DNA from: Prorocentrum cordatum | Lineage: Eukaryota > Sar > Dinophyceae > Prorocentrales > Prorocentraceae | DNA: 64,000 nt | Assembly (NCBI GenBank): GCA_963575745.1 | Contig: CAUYUJ010009413.1 | Span: 265,001 to 329,000, forward strand | Reading direction: 5' to 3' | Shown: in pieces, positions 1-10,479 of the stretch | How the letters are laid out: each line of letters opens with the position of its first letter | Position numbering within the stretch: the stretch's first letter is position 1 | Made by a program: the position numbers and the translations under genes | Notes under the pieces: model-generated | Told to the model about the DNA's origin: nothing | The model's input: only the letters and a program-made list of their open reading frames with translations | The model's database searches: none

Positions 1-302
1 GATTGTTTCAAAGTTTGCCTCGGGTTTTCCTGAGGTTCTCCATAGGACATCGAAGTTGAACTTATGGGAAAAAGGAGCCTCGTTCCTTATTTAGGGTTCC
101 TTAGGTCAACGCCCCGACTGTACGTGGCGCTTGGGCGAGGTCAGCATGTCACCCGCTCTCGTAGCGGCCCCGCCGCCGCTGCCGCGCGGCGCGGCGAACG
201 GACCATGCGCCGCGCCCGCGCTGGCGAGCCGCGTTCGGGCCAGGTGGGCGCGGCGCCTGGGCGAGGGACGACGAGTCGCCCACTCCGTGCGGGGTTTATA
301 GC

Positions 303-453
303 AAACTAGCGACTTGGCATCGCTTGGACGTGTGCGTTTTTCCTGCGGCGAGGACCATCGAGGAGCATCCTTGATCATTTGGCGAAAGAACCACGCACGA
401 GACAGAAAAAAACACAGGAAATGGACGTCCGAGCGATGGCCAGAAACTAGCGA
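303..453 (+). mobile_element. MITE family 1, copy A, with 10-bp target-site duplication
   Basis: The element spans 313-443 and is bounded by imperfect inverted termini CTTGGCATCGC and GCGATGGCCAG. A perfect 10-bp direct repeat, AAACTAGCGA, lies at 303-312 and 444-453 and is read as the target-site duplication. The interior carries the family signature GGCGAGGACCATCGAGGAGC followed by CACGCACG. Target duplications of 9-11 bp are typical of the Mutator superfamily, so a nonautonomous MULE is possible; no transposase is present. Eight more copies occur in the window, all in this orientation. Confidence 0.85.
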
Positions 454-820
454 ACAATCTGTGCCGAGCCGACGCGAAACCGACAGTTTCGGCCCATTCG
501 CGCGTCGACGAAGTTGCGTGCGACAGACGTGTGCGAGAATTCGAATAGTTTAGGAACATGGCGTCGGAGCGAGGGCGACATGTCGGCCTCTCGCGGGGGA
601 TGCGCGCCTCGTCCCACTTCACTTTTCCCATACACACTTTGCAGCATGGACGACGTAATGCCCATGTTGAGACGGACGACATTTGTTCCTGACATGTCGG
701 ATGGGACATCCCGGATGCGGTTGTTGCCGGCCTTTCGACCATTTGTTTTGAAGCCTACGGAAATCGTGCATGCCGCAGTGGAGCATTTCTAACAGGCTTT
801 CCGGGGCGAACCGAGAGACA
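444..820. other. No recognisable feature
   Basis: Short overlapping frames exist on both strands but none has a recognisable domain or convincing composition. I see no RNA gene or repeat in this stretch beyond the right target duplication of the adjacent element. Confidence 0.4.
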
Positions 821-1067
821 TACCCTCGGGGTTCAAGAGACGGGGGCTAGTGCAAACGGGGGTCAGCCAGAGCGCCGGATCATGCAGGATCCTGCAGGGC
901 CAGGGTCGCATTGACCCGGGCTTGGGCGCAGGATCCTGCAGGATCTTGCATGGTCTTCCGCATTGACCCGGGCTTGGGTGCAGGATCTTGCAGGATATTG
1001 CAGGACTCTGCGAGGTTTGATTGACCCGGGTCTGGATTGATTTAGATCAGAAGATCCCCGATATCCA
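820..1067 (+). repeat. Dispersed repeat rich in TGACCCGGG and GCAGGATCCTGCAGG
   Basis: The stretch contains repeated blocks of CATTGACCCGGGCTTGGG and GCAGGATCTTGCAGG. It ends with TGACCCGGGTCTGGATTGAT followed by AGAAGATCCCC. The same order of blocks, including the preceding GAGACGGG and ACGGGGGTCAGCCAG, recurs at 38,410-38,660, with a short third piece at 38,764-38,806. The blocks are partly palindromic (CCTGCAGG, CCCGGG), so hairpin formation is possible. Its class is unknown. Confidence 0.7.
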
Positions 1068-1730
1068 CACCTCCACAGCGTCGGGGAATTCAAAAGGTCT
1101 TTTGTGTTCGCAGGTCCTCAGCCTCTGGGGGCTTTCGCAGGGCCCCAGAACCGTTCGGAAACGATTCAAGATGAAGTGCCGGTTTCAGGGAAAACGTTCA
1201 AACTTTTGGGGACACCGTATTGAGAAAATCAAGGCGTCGGATTTGTGGGTACACGTTGTTCAGTGGTTCATTCTTTCCACGTTGTAGGTTGTAGACATTG
1301 TTCATTTAGACATCATGATTGAAGGAGGGGGGGGAGAGAGGGGGGATGGAGTAAGAGTGAGGAAGAGATAAGAGGAGGAGGCAAAAGGAGGAGGACGAGG
1401 AGGAGGGGAAGAGACCAGTGTAAGCACAAGACGCATCAACGATGTTACAATACACCTTCCTTCAATTTCTCACTTCACAGGCCCCTGCAATGACTTATCT
1501 GTATCCTGGGGAATTATCAATTGGACACAACCACCTGATAACTAACAACGATGCCCACAAAGACAACTCCTGCGGCTTGAGCATCGCGAGTCAAATCCAC
1601 GGTTGCGCCCTGACATCTCTCAGCTTGAGCCATGGCGCCTTTTTCTGGTGGACTGTCACACTGCGAATCAACGTGATTGTCGCGTCCTGACATTCTCAAA
1701 TCGTGCAAGAGCGCCCCTCTGATGACACCA
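1067..1730. other. Intergenic stretch with a short GGA-rich block
   Basis: A purine-rich block (about 1,320-1,420) of GGAGG and GAGGA units is the only structured feature. The 60-90-codon frames here carry no recognisable motif. Confidence 0.4.
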
Positions 1731-2050
1731 ATCATCCGAGTCCTTGAAGCTGTTGCAAACTGTCAAGACGAGTGTGCGAATCCCTAGGCGACGCTCGCAT
1801 TTTGAAAGTCCCCCCTCTATCTTTGAAGCCGCTGCTAAGTTTTAAGACGAATGCGCAGCGCGCTAAGGCGACATCCACATATTCAGAAACACCCGCCCTG
1901 CATCCTTGGAGCTGTTGCAAGCTTTGAGAACGAATGTGCGCGACGCGACGGCGAGAACCACACTTTCAACAACTCCCGCCTTCCACCCACGAACCTGCTG
2001 CAACGTCAAGCCGAGCTTCAGGATCAGAAGTGTCGACAGGCTTAGGCGAG
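1730..2050 (-). repeat. Degenerate 84-bp tandem array, copy 1
   Basis: Units carry the recurring words GAATGTGCGC, AGGCGAGAACCACAT and CCCGCC, spaced by about 80 bp, and are strongly diverged. The family recurs at 3,900-4,390 in the same orientation and at 2,990-3,345 in the opposite orientation. The array is followed by a GC-rich joint (AGGCGAGACGCCCGGCC) at 2,043-2,098 and then by a long GGA tract, the same order as at 3,900-5,060. Confidence 0.75.
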
Positions 2051-2129
2051 ACGCCCGGCCCGCCCTGCCCACGCGCTCGGGGGTGCGACAGGGAGGAGTT
2101 GTGTACAAGGACTGGGGCTTGGACAAGGA

Positions 2130-2968
2130 CATGAAAACGGAGGAGGAGGAACAGGAATAGGAACAGGAGCAAGAGGAGGAGGGAGGAGAAGGGGAGGACA
2201 GAAAAGAGGGATGATGATGATGATGAGGAGGAGGAGGAGGAGGAAGAGGAAGAGGAAGAGAGCACGGAGAAGAAGGAGAAGGAGGACAAGGAGGAGGAGG
2301 TATTAAGGTAGTAAGGACGGACATCAGGAAGGGTGAGGAGGAGGGACAAGGACGAGGAGGACGAGGATGAATGACGGAGGAAGAATTGATGAAGGAAAGA
2401 GAAAGGATAAAGAACCATGAGGGAGAAGGAGGAGGAGGGAGGACGAAAGAGAAGGAGGAGAAGGGAGGAGAGAGGGGGAGAGAGGAGGGGAGAGAGGAGC
2501 AGGAGGAGGAGGAAGAGCAGGAGGAGGAGGACGAGGGGGAGGAGAAGGAGGATGAGCAGAAGGAGGAAGAGGAGGTGGAGGAGGAGGAGGAGGAGGAATA
2601 GCAGGAGGATGAGGAAGCGACAGATGAGGGGGATGAGAAGGACGATGAGGACAAGGGGGAGGGAAGAGGAAGAGGAAGAAGAAACATTGAGGAGGAGGAG
2701 GAAAAGGAGGAGGAGGAGGAGGAGGAGGAGGAACAACGAGGAGGAGGTTAAGGACGAGGAGGAGGGATGGGGAGGAAGGGAATAGAGTGAGGCAGGAGGA
2801 GGGGGATGAGGAGGAGGAGGAGGAGGAGGAGGAGGATGGGGGAATGCAGAGGGCGGATGAAGCGAGGAAGGGAAGGAGGAGGACGAGGAGGACGAGGAGG
2901 ATGAGGACGAGGGGATGTGGAGGAGGATGAGGAGGAGGCGGAGGAGGAGGAGGATGAGGAGGAGGGGC
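2130..2968 (+). repeat. Long imperfect GGA/GAG polypurine tract
   Basis: About 830 bp of almost pure purine on the plus strand, built of GGAGGA, GAGGAG and GAAGGA. It produces long poly-Glu frames on the plus strand and Ser/Pro/Leu frames on the minus strand; these are not genes. Such a polypurine-polypyrimidine tract could adopt triplex DNA. Confidence 0.95.
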
Positions 2969-2975
2969 TTTTTGA

Positions 2976-3345
2976 TTGGATATGACCGCGGCTAAGCGCA
3001 GTTTTCCCAAATTTGCAAGAAAACGACGGATCAAGTGGGTCGTTTTCAAAATGTGGTTCTCGCCCCATCATGAGTCGGGGCGGGTCATTTTCAACATGTG
3101 TCACGTGTTGGGGGCGGGTCATTTTCAACATGTGGCCCTCGCCTCAACGCCGCGCGGATTCGTTTTAAACATTTGCGATACATTAATTGATTGGGTGCGG
3201 GTGGTGTTCAACATGTGGGCTTCGCCTTCGGACCGCGAACATTAGCTTTCAACGTTGACAACAATTTCACTGAATGAGGGCGCGTCGTTCTCAAAATGTG
3301 GATCTCGCCGTGGCGCCGCGCACATTATGCTTAAACATGGACGAG
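2976..3345 (+). repeat. Degenerate 84-bp tandem array, inverted copy
   Basis: Units read CATTTTCAACATGTGG, CTCGCC and GCCGCGCACATT and are the reverse complement of the arrays at 1,730-2,050 and 3,900-4,390. This array and the 3,900-4,390 array face each other across about 550 bp. Confidence 0.75.
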
Positions 3346-3900
3346 TCTCGCGGATTCCCATGGTAGGCGTACCAGAAACTGTGCTTTGGACGTGCTTGCA
3401 ATTAAAAATCGCAGCAGGTACGATGATTCGCGGCGTTGAAGTCCCAGGATTCAGGGCGCGATTCAGGGTCGTCAAGATACAAAACGAAAGTTGATACGTG
3501 GCGCTGGAATACCGGCCATCATGTTCTGGCATACTCCAGGGTATTCAAACGGTTGCCCTCCATCGAAGCAGGTCCTTCTGCGGAAATGAACCGTTGCAAG
3601 GGCCTGTGAAGAAGGAGCCCGGGGAAGGGTTAATTCAAACATCGTTGGTGGTTCTTGGATTTACACTGGTCCTGATCATCCTCCTCCTCCTGTTCCTCCT
3701 CCTCCTCCTCATCCTCATCCTCTTGCTCCTCCTGCTCTTCCTCCTCCGCCTCCTCCTCCTCCGCATCATCATCATCCTCCTTCTCCTCCCCCTATTTCCT
3801 CTTCCCTCCTCTCCTCCTCGTCCTCCTCCTCCTCCTCCTTCTCATCGTCCCTCTCCTGTTCCTCGCCGAAGAGGAGGGGGAGCGGGATGAACGGCTGTGC
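3345..3900. repeat. Unassigned spacer with TCC/CTC polypyrimidine tract
   Basis: 3,345-3,670 holds nothing recognisable. 3,675-3,870 is a polypyrimidine tract of CTCCTC and TCATCC units with some degeneracy. It separates two oppositely oriented 84-bp arrays. Confidence 0.8.
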
Positions 3901-4390
3901 CGCTCATGGGGCGCGGTGGTAAAGCGAGAACCACATGTTGAAAACGGCCCGCCCCCAATCCCGGTTTTTTTGGTCAGTTTTGGAAAGATGTGGGCGGCGC
4001 TGGAGCGAGAGCCACATGTTGAAAGCCACCCGCCCTCACTGAGCGAATTCTGAAAAAGAGTGCGCGTGGCTCTAAGGCGAGAACCACATTGAAAAACATC
4101 CGCCCTGAATCAGTGAAACTGTTGTCAATGTTTCAAACGAATGTGCGCAGCGCTGAGGCGAGAGCGACATTTTGAAAACCACCCTCCCTCAATCTGTGAA
4201 GCCCTTGTAAATATAAGAAATGAATGTGCGCGGCGATAAGTTGAGAGCCACATGTTGAAGACAACCCGCCCTCGATCCGTCAAGCCTTTACAAATTTTGA
4301 AATCGAATGTGCGCGGCGCTAAGGCGAGTGCCACATTCTGAAACCGACCCGCCCTCCATGTGCGAAACGGTTGCCATTATTTTAGCTTCG
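3900..4390 (-). repeat. 84-bp tandem array, best preserved copy
   Basis: The word GTGCGC recurs at 4,059, 4,143, 4,226 and 4,309, giving periods of 84, 83 and 83 bp. Each unit contains AAGGCGAGAACCACAT, a TTGAAAAC block and CCCGCCCTCA. The array ends in a joint (4,409-4,465, AGGCGAAACGCCCGGCC and GCGACAGGGA) nearly identical to the one at 2,043-2,098. Confidence 0.9.
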
Positions 4391-4489
4391 GAGTCATGAG
4401 TGGTGGGGAAGTTTCAGGCGAAACGCCCGGCCTGCCCTAAAAACTAGCGCCGGGATGCGACAGGGAAACACTTATTTCTAAAGTAAAGG

Positions 4490-5090
4490 GATGGAGGAGG
4501 AGGAACACGAGGAGGAGGAGGAATAACAGTCATGATACGATCGATACTTATACTAAGAATAGTAAGTAATTATAGAAACAACAGGAAAACAATAACAACA
4601 CCATAGCACTAGTATGAATGATGCGACGAAGAAGAAGAATACGAATAATATAATAAGAGGAGGAGAAGGAGCAGGAGGAGCAGGAAGGAAGGAGGCAGCA
4701 GGAGGAGGAGGAGGAGGAGGCAGGGGAAAACGGAGGAAGAGGATGAGGAGAAGGAGGAGGAGGAGGAGGAGGGGCTGGAGGAGAAGGAGGAGAAGGAGGA
4801 GGAGGACGACGACGAAAAGGATGAAAAGGATGATGAGTACGGAGGAAGAGGATAAGAAGGAGGGGGAGGAGGATGGCGGAGGACGGGTGACGGAGGAAGT
4901 GGAAGAGCTGGAGGAGGAGGAGGAGGAGGAGGAGCAAGAGGAGCAGGAGGAGAAGGAAGAGGAGGAGGAGGAGGAGGAGGGAGAGGAAGAAGGAGGTGGG
5001 ATTTGGGAGGCGAGAGGAGGGAGGAGGGAGGAGGGAGGACGGAGGAGGAGGGACGATGACAGAAGAGGAGGGAGGAGGGAGACAGGAGGA
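4490..5090 (+). repeat. Second GGA polypurine tract of the composite unit
   Basis: Imperfect GGA/GAAGGA repeat with an AT-richer interruption at 4,520-4,660. With the preceding array and joint it repeats the order seen at 1,730-2,968, so the two stretches are copies of one composite repeat. Confidence 0.9.
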
Positions 5091-5420
5091 GGGATCCCCG
5101 CCAGCCGGGGCTCGCAGTGCCGCGGATTGCCTGGCGGCCACGACGCGCGGGCTGGCGGCCTGGTGCGGCGGCGTGCCCAGTCAACGGGCGCTTCCAGGCG
5201 GCTCTCCGGCGCTGCTTCGCGCACCTTGCGAAGACGGCGGCGGTTGGAAGGGTAAGGGTCGGGGACGTCCAAGAAGGGTTGATGACCAAGCGGGGGAGGG
5301 GGGAACCAACAATTACATGTAGGAATGGCCCTTACATCTCTACTCCGACCCGTCTCAGGGGAGGCAGTACACGAAGCGTGACGGAATAAACAAAGCGAAC
5401 ATCGAACGAAGCAATTTTTA

Positions 5421-6580
5421 TCAGGAATTGAGTTGCCATGGCAACACAATGTGTGCCTGCGCGGGCCATTGCCCAGTCGCACTCCCCGATCCAGCGATAG
5501 CGAGCACCAGAACTTTACAAAGAAGAACAACGCCCCAGACATGAGAGCCGACGTTGCAGTATCGATAAGCAGAGGACCACGCATCAGCAGTAATTGCAAC
5601 ATGCAGACGAGTCAAACTGACCTCACCCCGGAGCAGGTATTCACGAGCAGAACGATGTGAGAGCCATCTTTCAAACAGCATGATGTCAGCAAGGGGCACC
5701 CCTCGGGCAAGCAACTCGGTCGCGCCTCCACGATGCAATCCATGAGTGGTCCAGTGCACAGCGCCGAAGCCAGGCGCGTTCGCCGCCTTTGGAGCCAGCG
5801 CTGCAACCGAGGGTAGCTGACACGACAGATTTTCTCTCCAGGCCTGGCGGGGTAGCGGAGCGAATAGTGATCGAACCAGGCCACCGTGGACGGCTCCTCA
5901 AAGAGCACGTTCTGCTAGGCTCTGCGCTTCGTGCGGCCGAACAACGCCACGTAGCCCGCAGCGGTCCGTACCCAGGTCGAGCCGTCCAGCGACAGCGCCT
6001 CCGAGGCCCGAATCAGGCCCGTGAAGCACATCAGCACGCTTGCGGCGCAGCCGCGCTCCTCGGCCAGCACCAGCCAGTTGACCACGCCGAGGGCCAGCAC
6101 CGCGGGCATGGCAGGGGCCTGCCAGGGCGGCCGCCGCTGGCGCCAAACGCCCAGCGCCTTCCACGCCGTGCGCTCGTGGTGGCGAGGGTTGGCCTTTCGC
6201 AGAGGCCGCCAGCAAAGTGGAAGCTGATCCCAAGCCTTCCACGCCGCCCGTCTCTTCGAAGAGATCCACCCCGCGCTCGGCGAGGGCCAGTCGAGCTGCT
6301 CCCCAGAGCGCTGGCCCAGGCCGAGCCCGAGCGCCTCGAGGTCAGAACTGAAGGCGCCGAGGGCGGCGGCGTACTTCTGCGCGGTCATTGGCTGCAGCGC
6401 GCGCGTCACAAAAAGTGATGCTGCGCCCGCGGCGCCTGCCGGGATCCTCGGCCACGGCGCGGCAGCCCCCGCGCCCCCGCGCGCGAGTCCGCACGCGCGG
6501 AGAGGGGCCAGGGCCTGGCACGGCTTGCGAGGGGTCGCGAGCAAGCGGCGAAGGCAACGAAACCTCCGCCAGGCGCCAGA
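5421..6580 (-). pseudogene. Tyrosine recombinase of the DIRS-like element, frameshifted
   Basis: Three reading-frame pieces together resemble a tyrosine recombinase. The first (6,544-5,915) has a helical core-binding-like stretch (MTAQKYAAALGAFSSDLEAL) and TGLIRASEAL, which fits catalytic-arginine box I, then GRTKRR, a plausible catalytic lysine region. The second (5,908-5,690) carries SLRYPARPGEKIC. The third (5,759-5,421) has the C-terminal box HGLHRGGATELLARG, then WLSHRSAREYLLRG with candidate histidine and nucleophilic tyrosine. Two frameshifts separate the pieces, so the enzyme cannot be made intact. In DIRS-type retroelements this enzyme integrates the circular DNA intermediate, and its position at the 3' end of the element fits. 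A Crypton or viral integrase relic is less likely given the upstream RT and RNase H. Confidence 0.75.
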
Positions 6581-6589
6581 CCGCGCGGA

Positions 6590-6710
6590 TTGCTCGGATC
6601 GGCGCTGGACCCCCCTACCTGGCGCGCGGAGCGCGCCAGGGGCGGCGCCGGAGGCGCCGCCGGGGGGCCCCAGCGCCGATCCGAGAAATCCGCGCGGACC
6701 TCCGAGTTTT
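6590..6710 (+). mobile_element. MITE family 2, copy 1, inside the retroelement
   Basis: The right end is GATTTCTCGGATC in inverse plus GGACCTCCGAGTTTT; the left end retains only the GCGCGGATT part of the terminus. The interior has facing palindromes (GGCGCGCGGAGCGCGCC and GGCGGCGCCGGAGGCGCCGCC), giving a strong foldback. It separates the recombinase region from the upstream methyltransferase-like region. Related copies lie at 12,905, 31,542 and 32,500. Confidence 0.8.
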
Positions 6711-6899
6711 CATGTTTATGCAACTTTTTGTTCCCTAACGATTCAAGGGCATACAAAACGCCCCTACCCTGGTTGACGAGGCGCTGTGCGCTGGAACTCC
6801 TGTGGTCTGACGGGGTAAATCCTGCGTGATATGCAGCGTCCTGGCGGCTTTCTACGCTTGGGGGCCAGGAGGTTTACAGACCACGCGCGTGCAACCCAG

Positions 6900-7565
6900 G
6901 GTATGGTGTTTTTTTTCTTGCGACAGCAATTGCAACGAAGTCGCAAGAGCTCCCTCAGCGTAGCGTCGTTCGCGACGATAAGACGCTGGATTCTGCGAGA
7001 CAGCGCCGTGGCGACACGGATCGAGCGATGCAACGTGTAGCCCGAACTCTGTTATCCACTCCACCACTTCCTGAGAACACCAGAGCGATGGGAGAGGCTC
7101 TTGCCCTGGATCCTGAGGATGTTCCCGCCCTGCCCATCCCCCACGAAGAATCACGCGCGCGAGAAGCTCGAAGCATAATAAGAAAAGATGCAACCCCAGC
7201 GCACAAGCGCGCCGCTCCGCATCTGACAGTCCAGGCAATTGCAAGAACGGCTGGGCCGTAGAGCGCAGCGGCCTTGGCCCGCGACGGCCACGCAGCGGGC
7301 GGTGTCTGGTTTGGCTGGCCGCGGAGCAGGGTGGCCCCGCGAAAGCCCGCCACGCCCCCGCTGCAGCGCAGCGCGTGCAGCTCGGCGGCCAGGCCACCGC
7401 AGGTCAGGTCGTGGCTTCCGTCGACCGCCAGGTCGTAGGCCAGCGCCGTCACCACCAACCCAGCGGCTTGCACCTCCTGCCCCACGGCGTCGCACAGGTC
7501 CCCTCGACGCCTCGGGCCAGAACAGCCGTGGAGAAAGAGAACCTCACGGCTGCCCCAGCCCAAGG
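6900..7565 (-). pseudogene. DNA methyltransferase-like domain of the DIRS-like element
   Basis: The frame reading REVLFLHGCSGPRRRGDL (about 7,555-7,495) resembles the SAM-binding start of the MTase-like domain of dinoflagellate DIRS-like polyproteins. It continues to GGVAGF near 7,340. A frameshift then leads to AGPPCSAASQTRH (about 7,345-7,305), which matches the proline-cysteine catalytic box (motif IV) of cytosine-5 methyltransferases. Farther on come GREHPQDPGQEPLPSLW and a DPCRHGAVSQNPASY block, both expected in this domain. DIRS elements commonly encode a methyltransferase between RNase H and recombinase, which is where this lies. The frameshift makes it inactive. Confidence 0.7.
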
Positions 7566-7799
7566 GTGTTGAGGGCGCAGCGTCTACGCGCGCCAGCGGC
7601 TGCGGCGCCTTCCGCGACTCCCCGCCTGCGCGATTGCCATGCCAGTTGCCGGGCTCGCCCGCGGGGTTCTTCACGGTGGAGATCCAGAAGTGGAAGTGGG
7701 AGAAACCGCCCACCAGCCCGGTGGCCGCCCCGCGGCGGCAGCGCCGGTTCAGCTTGCGGCTGGCGCTGCGGCCCTCGATGCAAGCGCCCTCGCACGGCG

Positions 7800-8580
7800 C
7801 GTTGTCACCAGCACGGGGCACTCGGCAGCCCAGCTCTGGCGGCCTGTGGGAGAGCGCGGGCCCCATGTAAAGCGATGCGCCCCATGCCGCCAGGGCGCCC
7901 GACTTTGAGCCGGTGCGGAACAGATGGGAGCGTCGCCCTGGCGAGCGCGCAGCGGCCCTCGAGGTCGACGTCGATGCTGAGGCCGTCGTCCAGCCTCGTG
8001 CAGGGCGCCCCGTGGTCGGCCCACTGCGCAATTTGCCGCGCCACCTCCACCGGCAGCGTCGCCCAGGCCCTGCTATGGCCTCCAGGCGCCGCATCAATGC
8101 ACTCCGCGCGGGGGCGCCACTCGGCGTCCAAGTCCTGCTCGGCGAAGGGCAGCAGGATGGCGGGCACCAGCAGCTCGCGCCAGGCCAGCGGGCACCAAGC
8201 AGACGGGTGGCGGCCCCTCTGCGGCAGCGCCATCACCCAGGCGTAGACGCGCGAGAGCGTGGAGCGCAAGCAAGGGCGGTAGCTCCGGCAGAAGCCGCGC
8301 TTCCCGACCAGGCGTCCACATCCTTGCGGCACTCCGCCTGCTGCCCGAGCAAGCTGAGCGCGGGCGCGAACAGGTCGAGGCGGCCACGACGGGCGGTGCC
8401 CACCTGGTGCTGCGTGGGATGGACTTCTGCCCCCTTGAACTAGCCCTTGCCGCCGTCGACGGACTTCCCGCAGCGTGCAGGGATGCCCGTGCGGCCCCGA
8501 GCTTGCTCGGTCTTCGCCATCCAGAAAGTCGGCGAGCTGGGCGCGGTGCCCCCAGCCGAGCGCTCGCCCAGCGCCCACAA
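7800..8580 (-). pseudogene. RNase H region of the DIRS-like element
   Basis: One open frame runs through this interval. It contains RSYRPCLRSTLSRVYAW (connection region after RT) and LAWRELLVPAILLPFAEQDL. The box AECIDAAPGGHSRAWATLP places an acidic residue at the expected first RNase H catalytic position. It is followed by ARQIAQWADHGAPCTRLDDG. Order and motifs match DIRS-type RT/RNase H. The frame is GC-rich like the rest of the element, and an overlapping plus-strand frame is a shadow. Confidence 0.7.
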
Positions 8581-8589
8581 GTCGTCAAC

Positions 8590-9030
8590 GATAGAACCCC
8601 GCAGCGGCAGCTCGGAGGGGCAGGGCCTGTCGAACGTCACCCCGCGGTCCTCGCCCGAAGCCGCCTGCGCCGAGCCCGCCGACGGCGCGAAGCACATCGG
8701 CGTGGCGCGGCGGAAGGGGTAGACGTCAGGCCACCCTCCCCCGCGGGTCGGGCACGGGTGGGCGCGCCATGCACTTGCGCCAGCGCTTGCCGATGGCCAG
8801 CCGGTGGAAGTAGCGCCGCTGGCCCGGCTTCCAGAGCTTCGCTTCGGTGCTAGGCAGCGTCTTCACCACGCGTTGCCTCGCAGGCGACGGTGGGCCGCGG
8901 CAGCGAAGCAGGGCCCAGCAGTCGGTTCACGGGAAGGTCAGGGAGCGCCCGGCGCTCCGTGTCGGCCGTCTTCACCCCGAAGGCTCCAGCCACCAGCGGG
9001 GCCCCGCGGTGCTTGCACACTCTCTTCTTG
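8590..9030 (-). pseudogene. Reverse transcriptase core of the DIRS-like element
   Basis: Pieces in different frames read YGLKKRVCKHRGAPLVAGAF and VKTADTERRALPDLPVNRLL. These are followed by KPGQRRYFHRLAIGKRWRK, where RT motif A normally has an aspartate two residues before the HYFH-type string; here that site appears to be glycine. Then comes PMCFAPSAGSAQAA and a catalytic box SIVDDLWALGE (about 8,608-8,576), which fits RT motif C (xxDD). Stops and frameshifts break the domain, and loss of the motif A aspartate would also inactivate it. Confidence 0.65.
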
Positions 9031-9199
9031 AGCCCGTAATGTGTGCGGCCCCGCCTTCGCGCTGTGTTCGACCGGGCGAGGATAGGTGGACTCTATCAGC
9101 GCATGTGGTCTTGATCTTGGCAGGGCGCTCGGCGCTGCTAGGGGGCAGCGACTGAGGGCGACGAACCAGGTTTGCAAGCCCAGGAATGCCTGCGAGGCC

Positions 9200-10258
9200 C
9201 CGCCAAGTCTACTGAGGCCGCGCGGTCAAACGCTCTTCCGCGCTCACCGAGGGGCTCCGCGACGCACTTAATTCGTCCGTTCGTTGCCGTCGGAGTGACG
9301 CGGGGACTGTTGGATTGCAGAAGCCCCAGGCCAAGCCAGCCCAGCCTCGAGGAATCGAGACGCGCCCCGCAGGATGCGCCCTTGCACGCGTCTCTGGGCT
9401 CGCGTCTGCACCTGGTGGTAGTCGCGGACCGCCCCGTGCAAAACGTTCACGGCCGCGATGCACAGGCTGCCCCAAACCAACATTGCGCCTCGGTGGATGG
9501 GCCCGAACTTCGCGAGCTCGGCGTCGCCACGCCGTGCCAGCGGGACAGGAAACACCACTGGCGATGACGTGCCGAACTCCGCGAACCGCGGGCGTCCGAC
9601 GGGCCCGCGACGGAGCGGCGCCCCCAATAGGCCGCCTGCGAAGCTGAGCCAGTCGCCAAGACCGACCACCACGGAGGCGAGGGGGTTCTCGTGGCCTCCT
9701 CGGCGCAGCCACCTCTGCCACGCCCTACTCCACCTCGTCGCGTGGTGAGCTTGATGGGGCCTGCCAGCAACGACCCCCCCGCCCGCCCCCGCGAGCAGTT
9801 CCGCGGCCCCCGCCTTCTCCCGCGACCCGCCCTTGCACTTCGCCCTCTGGATCGCGATGGTGCTGTGCTGGCGCGTCCATCGCCGCGGCCAAGTCATGGG
9901 TGTTGATGAGGTCCATTACCGGCGCCAACGTCTGCACCTCCCGCTGGCCCCGCAGCTCCGTGAACCCCGGGTGCGCCTGCGCCCATGTCGTGACCGACGC
10001 CTGGCGCAGTTGCTTCGTCTCGCACAGGCGGCCGCGGCTGAGCTCGCGGCGTGCCATCGCCAGGAACTAGCCCGACAGCGCCCCAGGATGCTTCGCCGCG
10101 AACGCCAGCAGGTCGCCCTTTGCCTTGAACTTTTCCGTTTCCAGCTTGCGCCCTTGCGCGGGGTCCACGCGGCGGTTCTTCGCGCGCGGGCCTTTCCGCT
10201 TCAGGTAGCCGCTGTCGGCGTTGGACGTGATTCGGCTGCTGCTGCTGGAGGACCCACT
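9200..10258 (-). pseudogene. Polyprotein region upstream of RT in the DIRS-like element
   Basis: The minus-strand frame from 10,258 reads SSSRITSNADSGYLKRKG and KFKAKGDLLAFAAKHPGALS. It breaks at a stop near 10,068 and continues as MARRELSRGRLCETKQL, GQREVQTLAPVMDLI and IAIQRAKCKGGSREKAGAAELL. It ends with FGPIHRGAMLVWGSLCIAAV and NVLHGAVRDYHQ. These blocks (a low-complexity linker, an AIQxAK..GGSxEKAxxxELL box, then an LVNW-like helix) occur together before RT in dinoflagellate retroelement polyproteins that I recall; no alignment was run. Frames change at least twice. Confidence 0.55.
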
Positions 10259-10261
10259 CGA

Positions 10262-10330
10262 GCTGCCAAATATAATGTTTATGTTTATTCTTCTTTTGTT
10301 TTTTTTGTGAAGAAAAAAGAATATTAGTAT
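10262..10330. other. AT-rich insert edge with short inverted repeat
   Basis: An abrupt AT-rich stretch (ATAATGTTTATG, then TTCTTCTTTTGTTTTTTTTG and AAGAAAAAAGAATATTAG) interrupts GC-rich coding sequence. TTCTTCTTTT and AAGAAAAAAGAA are roughly complementary and could fold. It marks the left side of the block inserted into the retroelement (about 10,262-11,345). Confidence 0.6.
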
Positions 10331-10479
10331 GCTGATTGTCCGTAAGGGTTTCGCCCCATGCCGCCGGCCCCCTGTCTCGGATAATGGGAGATGCAACAGC
10401 TAAATCATGAAGTCTGGGCGCCGCCGTGAAGCACTGTCGGGACCTGTTTGTTTTCCAGCCCTGACCTTACGGATCTGCG

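Noticed and set aside
1617-1640. GCTTGAGCCATGGCGCC as a minus-strand SL relic
   Set aside because: Only GGCTCAAG and a broken CCAT match; the core is not continuous and no frame starts next to it.
1863-3131. Long Ser/Pro/Leu and Glu frames on both strands
   Set aside because: They are translations of GGA/TCC tracts and have no domain or composition of a real protein.
5789-9567. Plus-strand Arg/Pro-rich frames (up to 335 codons) overlapping the DIRS-like element
   Set aside because: Shadows of the GC-rich minus-strand coding sequence, whose motifs are recognisable in RT, RNase H, methyltransferase and recombinase order.
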